The notes: generated from the sequence alone by a model not told the origin. A stretch of DNA of 64,000 nucleotides from Streptomyces sp. ICC1 (GCF_003287935.1 NZ_CP030287.1:558001-622000), one strand, 5' to 3'; counted from the first letter of the stretch, positions 8,934 to 18,073 are shown. Translations and numbers: made by a program.

Positions 8934-10074
8934 CCCCGCCCCGGCCGGCGTCCCCGTTCCCGTCGTTGTCCCGGTCCCGGTCCCTGTCCGTGCCCTTGTC
9001 CCCGCTGCCGGCCGAGCCCGAGCCCGCGCCGGAGCCCGCGCTCGAGCCCGCGCCCGCTCCCGTGAACTTGTCCCGGAGCTTGCCGCCCAGGTCCGCGGTG
9101 CCGCCGGCGAGGTCGCCGACCAGCTTCATCAGCGGGTCCTTGCTGGTGCGCACCGAGTCGGCGTAGTGCGAGGCGGACTGCCGGAAGGAGTCGGTCACCG
9201 AGGTGTCCTTGTCCTCCTCGCGCCGCGGATAGTGGCCGTCCATGATCCGCTGGTAGTCCCGGTTCTGCGACCACTTCTTCAGCTCGGCCGCCCGCACCGT
9301 CGTGAAGGGGTGCGTCCGGGGCAGCACATTGAGGATCTTCAGCACGGAGTCGCGCAGGTCGCCGCTCTTCTCGTACTCGTCGGCCTGGGCGAGGAACGCG
9401 TCGACGTTCATCTCGTGGAGGTGGTTGCCGCCCGCGAGCTTCATCAGTCCGCGCATCGAGGCGTGCACGTCCTGTCCCACCAGCAGACCCGCCCGGTCCG
9501 CCGAAAGCTCCGACTTGCGGAACCACTCGCGCAGCGCGGTCACGAGCGCCATGATCGCCACATTGCCCAGCGGGATCCACGCGATCTTGAGCGCGAGGGT
9601 CGTCAGGAAGAGCAGGATCGTGCGGTACACGGCGTGCCCCGACAGGGCGTGGCCCACCTCGTGGCCCACCACCGCCCGCATCTCCTCCTCGTCGAGCAGC
9701 TCGACGAGGGCGGTGGTGACCACGATGATCGGCTCGTCCAGCCCGATGCACATGGCGTTCGGCTTGGGGTCCTGCTGCACGTACATCTGCGGGACCTTCT
9801 CCAGGTCCAGGATGTAGCAGGCGTCGAGGAGCATCGCGTGCAGGTGCGGGAACTGCGTCTCGCCCACCCGGACGGAGTCCGACAGGAAGAGCAGTCGCAG
9901 ACTGCGCTCCGGCAGCAGCCCGCTCAGCGCCTTGAAGACCGTGTCGAAGCCGGTCAGCTTGCGCAGGGCCACCAGCGCCGAGCGGTCCGCCGGATGCTCG
10001 TACGCCCGTGAGGAAATACCGGGAAACCTCCTGCGGTCCCGTGCCGGTGCCTTCTCGAAGCCCGTCCCCGTCAT
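8917..10074 (-). CDS. M48-family zinc metalloprotease (HtpX-like)
   Basis: A 385-residue protein with the zinc motif HEVGHALSGH (about residue 145), a downstream SELSADRAGLL that supplies the third ligand, and hydrophobic stretches (TILLFLTTLALKIAWIPLGN) around residues 155-185 that place it in the membrane, like HtpX. M48 proteases remove damaged or misfolded membrane proteins. The C-terminal 60 residues are low-complexity Gly/Ser/Ala with an Arg-Asp repeat (DRDRDRDND). Start ATG at 10074 has GGGGAGGG upstream. It is transcribed opposite to its neighbours and converges on the SCO2583-family gene. Confidence 0.88.
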   Translation of the reverse strand: MTGTGFEKAPARDRRRFPGISSRAYEHPADRSALVALRKLTGFDTVFKALSGLLPERSLRLLFLSDSVRVGETQFPHLHAMLLDACYILDLEKVPQMYVQQDPKPNAMCIGLDEPIIVVTTALVELLDEEEMRAVVGHEVGHALSGHAVYRTILLFLTTLALKIAWIPLGNVAIMALVTALREWFRKSELSADRAGLLVGQDVHASMRGLMKLAGGNHLHEMNVDAFLAQADEYEKSGDLRDSVLKILNVLPRTHPFTTVRAAELKKWSQNRDYQRIMDGHYPRREEDKDTSVTDSFRQSASHYADSVRTSKDPLMKLVGDLAGGTADLGGKLRDKFTGAGAGSSAGSGAGSGSAGSGDKGTDRDRDRDNDGNGDAGRGGATGQG

Positions 10075-10215
10075 AGCGCCCTCCCCGTTGGTCCGTCCGT
10101 CTGTCGGTCCGTCTATCCTCTCCAACGCCTGAGTCGGCGTGAGCGTGCCCCAGGCCCCCGCATACGATGTGAGCGAAGTCTCCGCCCGCTCCCCGACTCG
10201 ATAGGTACCTGCCTG

Positions 10216-10383
10216 ATGAGCCTCGCCTCCACCGCCCACACCCTGGTCGTCCTCGCCTCGGAGGGCGCCGAGCAGCACGGCGGCAACCACGACAGCCTCA
10301 ACCCGTACCTGACCGGCGGCGCAGCCTTCGCCATCCTCCTGCTGCTGCTGTGGGTCACCACGCGCCTGAACCGCGACCGCTGA
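10216..10383 (+). CDS. Small conserved membrane protein (55 aa)
   Basis: A short ORF of 55 residues starting at an ATG with the sequence [15 protein letters not shown], then a spacer with [16 protein letters not shown], and one transmembrane helix ([18 protein letters not shown]) before a basic tail (NRDR). It sits alone between the divergent M48 protease gene and nadD. Function unknown; size, topology and position are what support it as a real gene. Confidence 0.68.
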   Translation: MSLASTAHTLVVLASEGAEQHGGNHDSLNPYLTGGAAFAILLLLLWVTTRLNRDR

Positions 10384-10453
10384 ATCCCGCGCACCGCGCA
10401 CGCGCCCGGAGGCGGGTCCCCGCCGCGCCACCGGGCCAGTAGGCTCTGCGCTC

Positions 10454-11071
10454 ATGGGAGAGCAGGAAGTGCCTACCGGCCCGGTCAAGCGCCGGCTCGG
10501 CGTGATGGGCGGGACGTTCGATCCGATCCACCACGGACACCTGGTGGCCGCCAGCGAGGTGGCCGCACTGTTCCACCTCGACGAGGTGATGTTCGTACCG
10601 ACCGGTGAGCCGTGGCAGAAGTCGCAGCGCGCCGTGTCGTCGGCCGAGGACCGGTATCTGATGACGGTCATCGCGACCGCCTCGAACCCGCAGTTCTCGG
10701 TGAGCCGGATCGACATCGACCGCGGCGGACCGACGTACACCATCGACACCCTGCGGGACCTGAGCGCGCTCAACGACGACGCCGACCTGTTCTTCATCAC
10801 CGGCGCCGACGCCCTCGCCCAGATCCTGACCTGGCGGAACGCCGACGAGCTCTTCGCCCTCGCCCACTTCATCGGCGTCACCCGGCCCGGCCACGTCCTC
10901 ACCGACGACGGCCTGCCCGAGGGCGGTGTCTCCCTCGTCGAGGTGCCCGCGCTGGCCATTTCGTCCACGGACTGCCGCGCACGCGTCGCCAAGGGGGATC
11001 CTGTCTGGTACTTGGTGCCCGACGGCGTGGTCCGCTACATCGACAAGCGTGAGCTGTACCGGGGAGCCTGA
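10454..11071 (+). CDS. nadD: Nicotinate-mononucleotide adenylyltransferase
   Basis: A 205-residue nucleotidyltransferase that converts nicotinate mononucleotide to deamido-NAD. Motifs visible: [13 protein letters not shown] near residue 18, the FVPTGEPW loop, [12 protein letters not shown], and the C-terminal [13 protein letters not shown] (ISSTxxR). It is followed after 24 bp by the LCP-type gene and then rsfS, the usual streptomycete cluster. The start ATG is followed by about 12 extra residues before the core, normal for actinobacteria. Confidence 0.95.
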   Translation: MGEQEVPTGPVKRRLGVMGGTFDPIHHGHLVAASEVAALFHLDEVMFVPTGEPWQKSQRAVSSAEDRYLMTVIATASNPQFSVSRIDIDRGGPTYTIDTLRDLSALNDDADLFFITGADALAQILTWRNADELFALAHFIGVTRPGHVLTDDGLPEGGVSLVEVPALAISSTDCRARVAKGDPVWYLVPDGVVRYIDKRELYRGA

Positions 11072-11095
11072 GCTTCCGGAGAGAGGGGCCCCGCG

Positions 11096-12886
11096 GTGAA
11101 CGACCGACAGGAGCCGTACGACCCGTACGCGAGCCAGGAGCAGCAGCTCGTCGGCTACGACGCGTACGGGCGGCCGGTGTACGGCCAGGTGCCCGCGCAG
11201 CCCGCCCCCGCCCCTCCGTACGAGCAGCAGCGGTACGAGCAGCAGTCGCAGCAGTACGAGCCGCAGCCGCAGCAGCAGTACGAGCAGCCCCAGTACGACC
11301 AGCCCCAGTACGAGCAGTCCCCGTACGAGCAGCAGTACGGCTACGACCACCAGGCCTACGGCCGCCAGCCGCAGCAGCCGCAGCAGCCGCAGCAGCCGCA
11401 GCAGTACTACGCGCAGCAGCCGCAGCAGCAGGAGTACCCCCCGGCCCAGCCCTACGGGTACGACACCCAGGCCACCCAGCAGTGGATCCCGCAGCAGTCC
11501 GCCCCGGAGGCGCCGGCCCGTGAGCCGGCACCGGCTCCCGCGCCCGCACCCGAGCCGGAGTTCCGGCCGGCCGCCGCGCAGGTCCCGGAGCCCCGCCGGG
11601 CGGAGGGTCCGGCCGGGCAGGGGCCCTCGTACCGCACCGAGCAGTTCGCCTTCCTCGACCAGCAGGACGAGGAGTCCGAGGACGTCATCGACTGGCTCGC
11701 CTTCACCGAGAGCCGCACCGAGCGCCGCGAGGAAGCCCGCCGGCGCGGCCGCAACCGCGTGGTCGCGCTGATCGTGGTGCTGGCCGTCTTCGTCGCCTGC
11801 GGCCTGGGGTACCTCTGGTACGCGGGCAAGCTGCCGTTCCTGGAGGGTCCCGGCAAGGGATCGGGCGGCGCGGCCGCCAGCGGTCCGCAGAAGCGCGACA
11901 TGATCGTCGTCCACCTGCACAACACCAAGAAGGGCGGCACCTCCACGGCGCTGCTCGTCGACAACGTCACCACCAAGCAGGGCGCCACCGTGCTGGTGCC
12001 GAACGGGCTGAACGTCACCAAGGACGACGGCACCGGCACCCAGCTGGGCAAGGCCGTCGAGGGCGGTGGCCTGGGCGTACGGGAGTCCCTCGACTCGGTC
12101 CTCGGCACCCACATCGGCGGCACCTGGCGCCTGGACACCCCCTTCCTGGAAAACTTCGTGGAGCTGGTCGGCGGCATCGAGGTCGACACCGACGCGGCGG
12201 TCCCGGCGGACGACTCGGTGAAGGCCCCCGCCGTCGGCCAGGGCCAGAAGCAGAGCCTCAGCGGTGCCATGGCCGTCGCGTACGCCACGTACCGGGCCCC
12301 GGGCGAGCCCGAGGCCAAGCAGCTGGACCGCTTCGGCAAGGTCCTGTTCGCCCTGCTGCGCAAGGTGCCCGGCGATCCGAAGTCGGCGGCCATGACCGTC
12401 GAGACCACCGGCCAGATCCTGGACCCGGCGCTGAACGCGCAGAGCCTCGGCGCGCTGCTGTCCAAGCTCGGGGAGCACGCCAAGGTGGGCGCCTACCGCA
12501 CCGATGTCCTCGCCCTGAAGCCCGACGGCGGCCTCACGGACGACGCCAACAAGAAGGTCGTCAAGGAGGTCCTCGGCGGCTCGGCCACGGATTCCCAGCC
12601 CGGCGCGGCCCCCAGGGTGGGCCTGAAGGACGCCAGCGGCGACGAGAAGAGCCAGACGGCGGCGAAGGCGGCCCTGGTCAACGGCGGCTACACCCTGGTG
12701 GACGGCGGCAAGTCCGACAAGCCCGCGCCCGGGTCGCAGATCACTTACCAGGACGACGCCCAGCGGGACAAGGCGATCGAGGTCGCCAAGACGCTGGGGC
12801 TGCCCGAGACGGTCGTGAAGAAGGCCGAGAACGCGGTCAACGCGGACGTCGTGGTGACCCTGGGCAAGGATTACAAACCGTCCTGA
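11096..12886 (+). CDS. LytR-CpsA-Psr (LCP)-like membrane protein with LytR C-terminal domain, divergent active site
   Basis: A 596-residue protein. Residues 1-180 form a cytoplasmic low-complexity region rich in Gln, Tyr and Pro (repeats like QYEQPQYDQ). One transmembrane helix lies at about 220-240 (VVALIVVLAVFVACGLGYLW). The LCP-like outer domain follows at about 262-430 (DMIVVHLHNTKKGGTSTALL) and a LytR_C domain at about 490-596. LCP enzymes transfer wall polymers to peptidoglycan. Here the usual IPRDS segment reads LVPNGLNVT, so the arginine expected to bind pyrophosphate is missing; it may be non-catalytic. Start GTG at 11096, 24 bp after nadD. Confidence 0.82.
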   Translation: MNDRQEPYDPYASQEQQLVGYDAYGRPVYGQVPAQPAPAPPYEQQRYEQQSQQYEPQPQQQYEQPQYDQPQYEQSPYEQQYGYDHQAYGRQPQQPQQPQQPQQYYAQQPQQQEYPPAQPYGYDTQATQQWIPQQSAPEAPAREPAPAPAPAPEPEFRPAAAQVPEPRRAEGPAGQGPSYRTEQFAFLDQQDEESEDVIDWLAFTESRTERREEARRRGRNRVVALIVVLAVFVACGLGYLWYAGKLPFLEGPGKGSGGAAASGPQKRDMIVVHLHNTKKGGTSTALLVDNVTTKQGATVLVPNGLNVTKDDGTGTQLGKAVEGGGLGVRESLDSVLGTHIGGTWRLDTPFLENFVELVGGIEVDTDAAVPADDSVKAPAVGQGQKQSLSGAMAVAYATYRAPGEPEAKQLDRFGKVLFALLRKVPGDPKSAAMTVETTGQILDPALNAQSLGALLSKLGEHAKVGAYRTDVLALKPDGGLTDDANKKVVKEVLGGSATDSQPGAAPRVGLKDASGDEKSQTAAKAALVNGGYTLVDGGKSDKPAPGSQITYQDDAQRDKAIEVAKTLGLPETVVKKAENAVNADVVVTLGKDYKPS

Positions 12887-13006
12887 GCCTTCTGCTGCCG
12901 CGCCTGTGAGGTGCGCTTCCGCCCGCGCGGGTCGCTGCGCGCGGGCGGTGACGGCGGTACATGAGACCCTTGTAAGGATCTGCCCGCCAACCCGAAAGCA
13001 TGGCCA

Positions 13007-13453
13007 GTGACCGCCACGGACCGCTCCATCGAGCTCATCACCGCCGCCGCCCAGGCCGCGGCCGACCGGCTCGCGCACGACATCATCGCGTACGACGTCA
13101 GCGACGTGCTGTCGATCACCGACGCCTTCCTGCTCGCCTCGGCGCCCAACGACCGCCAGGTCAAGTCGATCGTGGACGAGATCGAGGAGCGTCTGCTCAA
13201 GGAACTCGGCGCGAAGCCGGTTCGCCGCGAGGGCGACCGCGACGCCCGCTGGATCCTGCTCGACTACATCGACATCGTCGTCCACGTGCAGCACAGCGAG
13301 GAGCGCGTCTTCTACGCGCTGGAGCGCCTGTGGAAGGACTGCCCCGAGATCGACCTCCCCGAGGACGCCAAGCTCACCAAGGGCAAGGCCGAGGAGCACG
13401 CCCAGCTGCGCGCGACGCAGGGCGACGACGAACTGGACGGTGATCTGTTCTGA
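13007..13453 (+). CDS. rsfS: Ribosome silencing factor (RsfS / Iojap family)
   Basis: A 148-residue protein with the RsfS core: AAADRLAHDIIAYDVSD, FLLASAPNDRQVKSIVDEIEE, and DARWILLDYIDIVVHVQHSE. RsfS binds ribosomal protein L14 on the 50S subunit and blocks joining of subunits when nutrients are low. The start is GTG at 13007. Its stop TGA overlaps the next gene by four bases (CTGA), so translation of the phosphatase gene is probably coupled to it. Confidence 0.95.
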   Translation: MTATDRSIELITAAAQAAADRLAHDIIAYDVSDVLSITDAFLLASAPNDRQVKSIVDEIEERLLKELGAKPVRREGDRDARWILLDYIDIVVHVQHSEERVFYALERLWKDCPEIDLPEDAKLTKGKAEEHAQLRATQGDDELDGDLF

Positions 13454-14136
13454 GCACCACCCACCACGGCACGAACCTCGACGGTACGACCACTCCGGGC
13501 GGGACCGGCCGGAAGATCGTCCTCTGGCGGCACGGCCAGACCTCGTGGAATCTGGAGCGCCGCTTCCAGGGCTCGACGGACATCGAGCTGACCGAGGACG
13601 GTGTGGCGCAGGCGCGCCGCGCCGCCCGGCTGCTCGCGTCCCTGAGCCCCGATGCCATCGTCGCCTCGGACCTCCAGCGGGCCGCGGCCACGGCCGCCGA
13701 GCTGGCGGCCGTCACCGGCCTGCCCGTGACGCACGACGAGGCGCTGCGCGAGACGTACGCCGGCGAGTGGCAGGGCCTCACGCACAACGAGATCCTCGAG
13801 AAGTACGGCGAGCAGTACGCGGCGTGGAAGCGCGGCGAGGCGGTCCGCCGCGGCGGCGGTGAGCTGGAGACCGAGGTCGCCGACCGGGCCGCGCCGGTGG
13901 TGCTGGAACACGCCGGCCGGCTGCCCGTGGGCGGCACGCTCGTCGTGGTCAGCCACGGCGGCACGATCCGTACGACGATCGGCCGCCTGCTGGGCCTGGA
14001 CTCGTACTACTGGGAGGGCCTGGGCGGGCTCTCCAACTGCTGCTGGTCCGTCCTCGGTGAGGGCGCGCGCGGCTGGCGTCTGATGGAGCACAACGCCGGC
14101 ACGTTGCCGGAACCGGTGCTCGGCGACGACGACTGA
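13450..14136 (+). CDS. Histidine phosphatase family protein (phosphoglycerate-mutase-like), probable CTG start
   Basis: A protein of about 228 residues with the catalytic LWRHGQTSWN loop near residue 25, LTEDGVAQARR, SDLQRAAATA, and the second histidine in VVVSHGGTIR. Its substrate cannot be told; streptomycete relatives are often called phosphoglycerate mutase. Between the in-frame stop at 13441 and the RHG motif there is no ATG, GTG or TTG. The only plausible start is CTG at 13450, which overlaps the rsfS stop as CTGA. The first ATG/GTG/TTG (GTG near 13603) would remove the catalytic histidine. Confidence 0.87.
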   Translation: MSTTHHGTNLDGTTTPGGTGRKIVLWRHGQTSWNLERRFQGSTDIELTEDGVAQARRAARLLASLSPDAIVASDLQRAAATAAELAAVTGLPVTHDEALRETYAGEWQGLTHNEILEKYGEQYAAWKRGEAVRRGGGELETEVADRAAPVVLEHAGRLPVGGTLVVVSHGGTIRTTIGRLLGLDSYYWEGLGGLSNCCWSVLGEGARGWRLMEHNAGTLPEPVLGDDD

Positions 14137-14176
14137 CATCGTCCCGGGGTGGCTTCCGCCCCGCTGCCACCCGGAT

Positions 14177-14206
14177 TTCACTTTCCGGCTGGTCACAGGC
14201 TAGAGT
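14177..14206 (+). promoter_or_regulatory. Probable promoter of the first tRNA-Ala gene
   Basis: A -35-like TTCACT (14177-14182) and a -10-like TAGAGT (14201-14206) are 18 bases apart and lie about 55 bp before the tRNA. Called from sequence only. Confidence 0.45.
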
Positions 14207-14260
14207 TCTTCTTGTTCGCAGCGCAGAACACCGGAAACGGGGGGAGCGTTCGCGGAGAGC

Positions 14261-14333
14261 GGGGCTATAGCTCAGTTGGTAGAGCGCCTGCATGGCATGC
14301 AGGAGGTCTGGAGTTCAATTCTCCATAGCTCCA
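14261..14333 (+). tRNA. tRNA-Ala (anticodon GGC), copy 1
   Basis: A 73-base cloverleaf. The acceptor stem pairs GGGGCTA with TAGCTCC, the D-arm is CTCAGTTGGTAGAG, the anticodon stem is CCTGC/GCAGG with loop ATGGCAT (anticodon GGC, alanine), and the T-arm contains GTTCAATTC. CCA is partly seen after the discriminator. An identical gene lies at 14835. Confidence 0.96.
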
Positions 14334-14338
14334 CAATC

Positions 14339-14370
14339 AAGATCCCGTCCCCAACAGGGGGCGGGATCTT
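14339..14370 (+). terminator. Intrinsic terminator after tRNA-Ala copy 1
   Basis: A long stem pairing AAGATCCCG-CCCC with GGGGCGGGATCTT around a short ACA loop, followed by TTGCTTTT. It lies six bases after the tRNA. Confidence 0.8.
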
Positions 14371-14469
14371 TGCTTTTGTCCCCAGCTGCCCAGGCGCGCA
14401 CCGGCATGGCAGAATCGGACGGCCGGAGGGGGACGACGACGGTCCGACGCGGGAGGGAGTCGCTGACGG

Positions 14470-14703
14470 ATGGGTGCACACCGGCGGCGGTGCGACTGGT
14501 GCAACAACGGCACGCCGATCGTGCGGGACATGGAGCCGATCAACCCCGACTACCAGTACTGGTGCGAGGAATGCGCGCGGGCGCTGATCATAAAAGGCGA
14601 CCCGATCGAGACCTACCGCGAGCTGGAGGGCGAGCCGATCTACGGCCGGCTGCTCGATGAGCACTGCACGCTGAAGCGCTTCTACCAGTTCGCCCGTGCC
14701 TGA
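14470..14703 (+). CDS. Conserved small protein with paired CxxC-type cysteines (possible zinc ribbon)
   Basis: A 77-residue protein that begins MGAHRRRCDWCNNGTPIVRD and later has YWCEECARALI, giving two cysteine pairs (CDWC and CEEC) about 25 residues apart, the layout of a small zinc ribbon. No catalytic motif is visible. The C-terminal part (LEGEPIYGRLLDEHCTLKRF) is helical. It sits between the two identical tRNA-Ala genes. I infer a cytoplasmic zinc-binding protein, possibly nucleic-acid or protein binding; function unknown. Confidence 0.75.
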   Translation: MGAHRRRCDWCNNGTPIVRDMEPINPDYQYWCEECARALIIKGDPIETYRELEGEPIYGRLLDEHCTLKRFYQFARA

Positions 14704-14751
14704 CGATATGGGTCAAAACGGGCATGGCCCCAGGTCGGCGGAAACCGATTT

Positions 14752-14779
14752 TTGGACCAGGGCCATGACCGTGTAATGT
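14752..14779 (+). promoter_or_regulatory. Probable promoter of the second tRNA-Ala gene
   Basis: TTGGAC (14752-14757) and TAATGT (14774-14779) are 16 bases apart, close to the housekeeping sigma consensus, and lie about 55 bp before the tRNA. The AT-rich hexamers stand out in this GC-rich DNA. Confidence 0.6.
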
Positions 14780-14834
14780 TTGGGACGTCGCCAAGGGGAA
14801 CCGGAAACGGAGAGCGAAGCGGCAGGCAAGACAA

Positions 14835-14907
14835 GGGGCTATAGCTCAGTTGGTAGAGCGCCTGCATGGCATGCAGGAGGTCTGGAGTTCAATTCTCCAT
14901 AGCTCCA
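14835..14907 (+). tRNA. tRNA-Ala (anticodon GGC), copy 2
   Basis: The same 73-base cloverleaf as the copy at 14261, with no base difference that I can see, anticodon GGC. The surrounding DNA, promoter and terminator differ, so only the RNA gene itself is duplicated. Confidence 0.96.
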
Positions 14908-14913
14908 CAGTGA

Positions 14914-14947
14914 AGAAGCGGGCCACCCGGATCGGGTGGCCCGCTTC
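14914..14947 (+). terminator. Terminator hairpin after tRNA-Ala copy 2
   Basis: A near-perfect stem AGAAGCGGGCCACCCG / CGGGTGGCCCGCTTCT with a two-base loop, directly after the tRNA. The run of T is weak, as is common in Streptomyces. Confidence 0.72.
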
Positions 14948-15012
14948 TCGTCGTGCGTCCGCGGACCGGAAGGACGCGGCGTCCGCGCGGGCCGCTGCGG
15001 TACCCTGGCGCC

Positions 15013-15051
15013 ATGCGTGCCGTACGCCTCCTGCTTACCGAGCCGCGCTGA
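15013..15051 (+). CDS. Leucine-rich leader peptide upstream of leuS
   Basis: A 12-codon ORF reading [12 protein letters not shown] followed by TGA. Three leucine codons in a row (CTC CTG CTT) sit in its middle. It lies 116 bp before leuS and is followed by an intrinsic terminator, the layout of ribosome-mediated transcription attenuation: when charged tRNA-Leu is scarce the ribosome would stall on the leucine codons and let transcription pass into leuS. TACCCT at 15001-15006 is a possible -10 box that would place the transcription start at the ATG, making the peptide leaderless; that part is inference. Confidence 0.7.
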   Translation: MRAVRLLLTEPR

Positions 15052-15092
15052 ACAGCACCGACCCCACGAGACGGTCGGCCTCGGCGCGGCGC

Positions 15093-15116
15093 CCCCTCCT
15101 GTGCGAGGGGTTTTTT
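15093..15116 (+). terminator. Intrinsic terminator of the leuS attenuator
   Basis: Stem CCCCTC / GAGGGG with a six-base loop (CTGTGC) followed by six T residues (15111-15116), a textbook intrinsic terminator and unusual in this GC-rich genome. It lies 42 bp after the leader peptide stop and 50 bp before the leuS start. Upstream strands (CCGACC/GGTCGG around 15057-15079, and GCCGCGC/GCGCGGC at 15042 and 15084) could form competing stems. Confidence 0.78.
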
Positions 15117-15166
15117 CGTTTGGGCAGGCAGAGACGGCAGAGACGATCGATGGAGCTTCAGAAATC

Positions 15167-18052
15167 ATGAGCGAGACGAACACCCCGGCCCCCGAGGCGG
15201 CCGAGGCGCACCGCTACACGGCTGCCATGGCCGCCGACATCGAGGCACGCTGGCAGGACGTATGGGACGCCCAGGGCACCTACGAGGCCCCGAACCCGAC
15301 CGGTGACCTGGCCGGTGCCGAGTCTTCACAGGCAGCGGCGGTCGTGGCGCGGCCCAAGAAGTTCATCATGGACATGTTCCCGTACCCCTCGGGCGCGGGC
15401 CTGCACGTCGGCCACCCGCTGGGGTACATCGCCACCGACGTCTACGCCCGCCACCAGCGGATGACCGGCCACAACGTCCTGCACACCCTGGGCTTCGACG
15501 CCTTCGGCCTGCCGGCCGAGCAGTACGCCGTGCAGACCGGAACGCACCCGCGCGTGTCGACCGAGGCGAACATCGAGAACATGAAGGTCCAGCTGCGCCG
15601 GCTGGGCCTGGGCCACGACAAGCGCCGCTCGTTCGCCACGATCGACCCGGACTACTACAAGTGGACGCAGTGGATCTTCCTGCAGATCTACAACTCCTGG
15701 TACGACGCCGAGGCGAAGAGGGCCCGCCCGATCGCCGAGCTGGTCGCCGCCTTCGAGGACGGCTCGCGCGAGCTGCCCGGCGGCGTCTCCTGGGCCGCGC
15801 TGGACGCGGGCGAGCGGGCCGACGTACTGAACGAGCACCGGCTGGCGTACTCCTCCGACGCGCCCGTCAACTGGTGCCCCGGGCTGGGCACCGTGCTGGC
15901 CAACGAGGAGGTCACCGCCGACAACCGGTCCGAGCGCGGCAACTTCCCCGTCTTCAAGTCCAAGCTGAGCCAGTGGAACATGCGGATCACGGCCTACGCC
16001 GACCGCCTGATCGACGACCTGGACGCGCTGGACTGGCCCGAGGCCATCAAGCTGCAGCAGCGGAACTGGATCGGCCGCAGCGAGGGCGCCCGCGTCGACT
16101 TCGCGGTCGGCGGCGACGCCATCACCGTGTTCACCACGCGCCCCGACACGCTGTTCGGCGCCACCTACATGGTGCTGGCGCCCGAGCACGAGCTGGTCTC
16201 GAAGATCGTCCCGGCCGAGTGGCCCGAGGGCACCCACCAGCTGTGGACCGGCGGCAACGCGACCCCCGCCGAGGCCGTGGACGCGTACCGCAAGCAGGCA
16301 GCCTCGAAGTCCGACGTCGAGCGGCAGGCCGAGGCCAAGGACAAGACCGGCGTCTTCACCGGCGCCTACGCGACGAACCCGGTCAGCGGCGACCTGGTCC
16401 CGGTCTTCATCGCGGACTACGTGCTGATGGGCTACGGCACCGGCGCGATCATGGCCGTACCGGCGCACGACAGCCGCGACTTCGAGTTCGCGCGCGCCTT
16501 CGAGCTGCCGGTGCGCTGCGTCGTCCGGCCCACGGACGACCGCGACGCCGACCCGGCCGAGTGGGACGACGCGTTCTCCTCCTACGACGGCACGATCGTC
16601 AACTCCACGGGCGAGGGCGTCTCGCTGGACGGCCTGGGCGTCGTCGAGGCGAAGGCCGCGATCACCGACTGGCTGGCCGAGCGCGGCATCGGCGAGGGGA
16701 CCGTCAACTTCCGGCTGCGCGACTGGCTGTTCAGCCGCCAGCGCTACTGGGGCGAGCCCTTCCCGATCGTCTACGACGAGGACGGCGTCGCGCACTCCCT
16801 GCCCGCGTCGATGCTGCCGCTGGAGCTGCCGGAGGTCGAGGACTACTCGCCGCGCACCTTCGAGCCCGACGACGCCGCCTCCAAGCCCGAGACCCCGCTG
16901 TCGCGGAACGCGGACTGGGTCAACGTCGAGCTGGACCTGGGCGACGGGCGGGGCGTGCGCCCGTACCGGCGCGAGACCAACACCATGCCGAACTGGGCCG
17001 GTTCCTGCTGGTACGAGCTGCGCTACCTGGACCCGAACAACGCGTCGGCCCTGGTGGACCCGCAGATCGAGCAGTACTGGATGGGTCCGCGCGAGGGCCA
17101 GCCGCACGGCGGCGTCGACCTGTACGTGGGCGGCGCCGAGCACGCCGTGCTGCACCTGCTGTACGCGCGGTTCTGGTCCAAGGTCCTGTTCGACCTGGGG
17201 CACGTCTCGTCGGTGGAGCCGTTCCACAAGCTGTTCAACCAGGGCATGATCCAGGCGTACGCGTACACGGACGCGCGCGGCGTGTACGTCCCGGCGGCCG
17301 AGGTTGAGGAGCGCGACGGCGGCTACTTCCACCAGGGAGAACCCGTCAAGCGCGAGCACGGCAAGATGGGCAAGTCCCTGAAGAACGCCGTCACGCCGGA
17401 CGAGATGTGCGCGGAGTACGGCGCGGACACCCTGCGCCTGTACGAGATGGCGATGGGCCCGCTGGACGTCTCGCGCCCGTGGGACACGCGCGCCGTCGTC
17501 GGCCAGTACCGGCTGCTGCAGCGCCTGTGGCGCAACGTGGTGGACGAGGAGACAGGCGTGGTGACGGTCGTCGACGCCGAGCCCGGCGAGGACACCCTGC
17601 GCGCGCTGCACAAGGCCATCGACGGGGTCGGCGGCGATCTGGCGGGGCTGCGCTTCAACACGGCCATCGCGAAGATCACCGAGCTGAACAACGCCCTGAC
17701 GAAGGCGGGCCGGCCGCTGGAGCGCTCGGTCGCGGAGCGGCTGGTGCTGCTGGTCGCCCCGCTGGCGCCGCACATCGCGGAGGAGCTGTGGCAGCGCCTG
17801 GGCCACGGCGAGTCGGTCGTCCACCAGGACTTCCCGGTCGCGGACCCGGCGTACGTCGTGGACGAGAGCGTCACGTGCGTCGTCCAGATCAAGGGCAAGG
17901 TCAAGGCCCGCCTGGAGGTGTCGCCGACGATCTCCGACGCGGACCTGGAGCAGCTGGCGCTGGGTGACGCGGCGGTCGTGGCGGCGCTGGGCGGTGCCGA
18001 GATCCGCAAGGTGATCGTGCGCGCGCCGAAGCTGGTGAACATCGTCGTCTGA
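15167..18052 (+). CDS. leuS: Leucyl-tRNA synthetase
   Basis: A 961-residue class I synthetase that charges tRNA-Leu. Visible: [19 protein letters not shown] with the HIGH motif as HVGH, the CP1 editing domain with [13 protein letters not shown], the C-terminal [11 protein letters not shown] as the KMSKS loop (with Gly for the first Ser), and the anticodon-binding domain near [27 protein letters not shown]. The ATG at 15167 follows TGGAG with suitable spacing; the frame is open further upstream but that would cross the attenuator. Regulation is probably by the leucine leader and terminator directly upstream. A strong hairpin follows the gene. Confidence 0.97.
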   Translation: MSETNTPAPEAAEAHRYTAAMAADIEARWQDVWDAQGTYEAPNPTGDLAGAESSQAAAVVARPKKFIMDMFPYPSGAGLHVGHPLGYIATDVYARHQRMTGHNVLHTLGFDAFGLPAEQYAVQTGTHPRVSTEANIENMKVQLRRLGLGHDKRRSFATIDPDYYKWTQWIFLQIYNSWYDAEAKRARPIAELVAAFEDGSRELPGGVSWAALDAGERADVLNEHRLAYSSDAPVNWCPGLGTVLANEEVTADNRSERGNFPVFKSKLSQWNMRITAYADRLIDDLDALDWPEAIKLQQRNWIGRSEGARVDFAVGGDAITVFTTRPDTLFGATYMVLAPEHELVSKIVPAEWPEGTHQLWTGGNATPAEAVDAYRKQAASKSDVERQAEAKDKTGVFTGAYATNPVSGDLVPVFIADYVLMGYGTGAIMAVPAHDSRDFEFARAFELPVRCVVRPTDDRDADPAEWDDAFSSYDGTIVNSTGEGVSLDGLGVVEAKAAITDWLAERGIGEGTVNFRLRDWLFSRQRYWGEPFPIVYDEDGVAHSLPASMLPLELPEVEDYSPRTFEPDDAASKPETPLSRNADWVNVELDLGDGRGVRPYRRETNTMPNWAGSCWYELRYLDPNNASALVDPQIEQYWMGPREGQPHGGVDLYVGGAEHAVLHLLYARFWSKVLFDLGHVSSVEPFHKLFNQGMIQAYAYTDARGVYVPAAEVEERDGGYFHQGEPVKREHGKMGKSLKNAVTPDEMCAEYGADTLRLYEMAMGPLDVSRPWDTRAVVGQYRLLQRLWRNVVDEETGVVTVVDAEPGEDTLRALHKAIDGVGGDLAGLRFNTAIAKITELNNALTKAGRPLERSVAERLVLLVAPLAPHIAEELWQRLGHGESVVHQDFPVADPAYVVDESVTCVVQIKGKVKARLEVSPTISDADLEQLALGDAAVVAALGGAEIRKVIVRAPKLVNIVV

Positions 18053-18073
18053 CGCGTCTAAGGGTATTCCCGT

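Noticed and set aside
14936..15166. Extension of leuS upstream to 14936
   Set aside because: It would translate through the leader peptide and terminator and has no family match; ATG 15167 has a ribosome site.
15001..15166. T-box riboswitch ahead of leuS
   Set aside because: I see no T-box sequence or specifier stem; the leucine leader peptide explains the region better.
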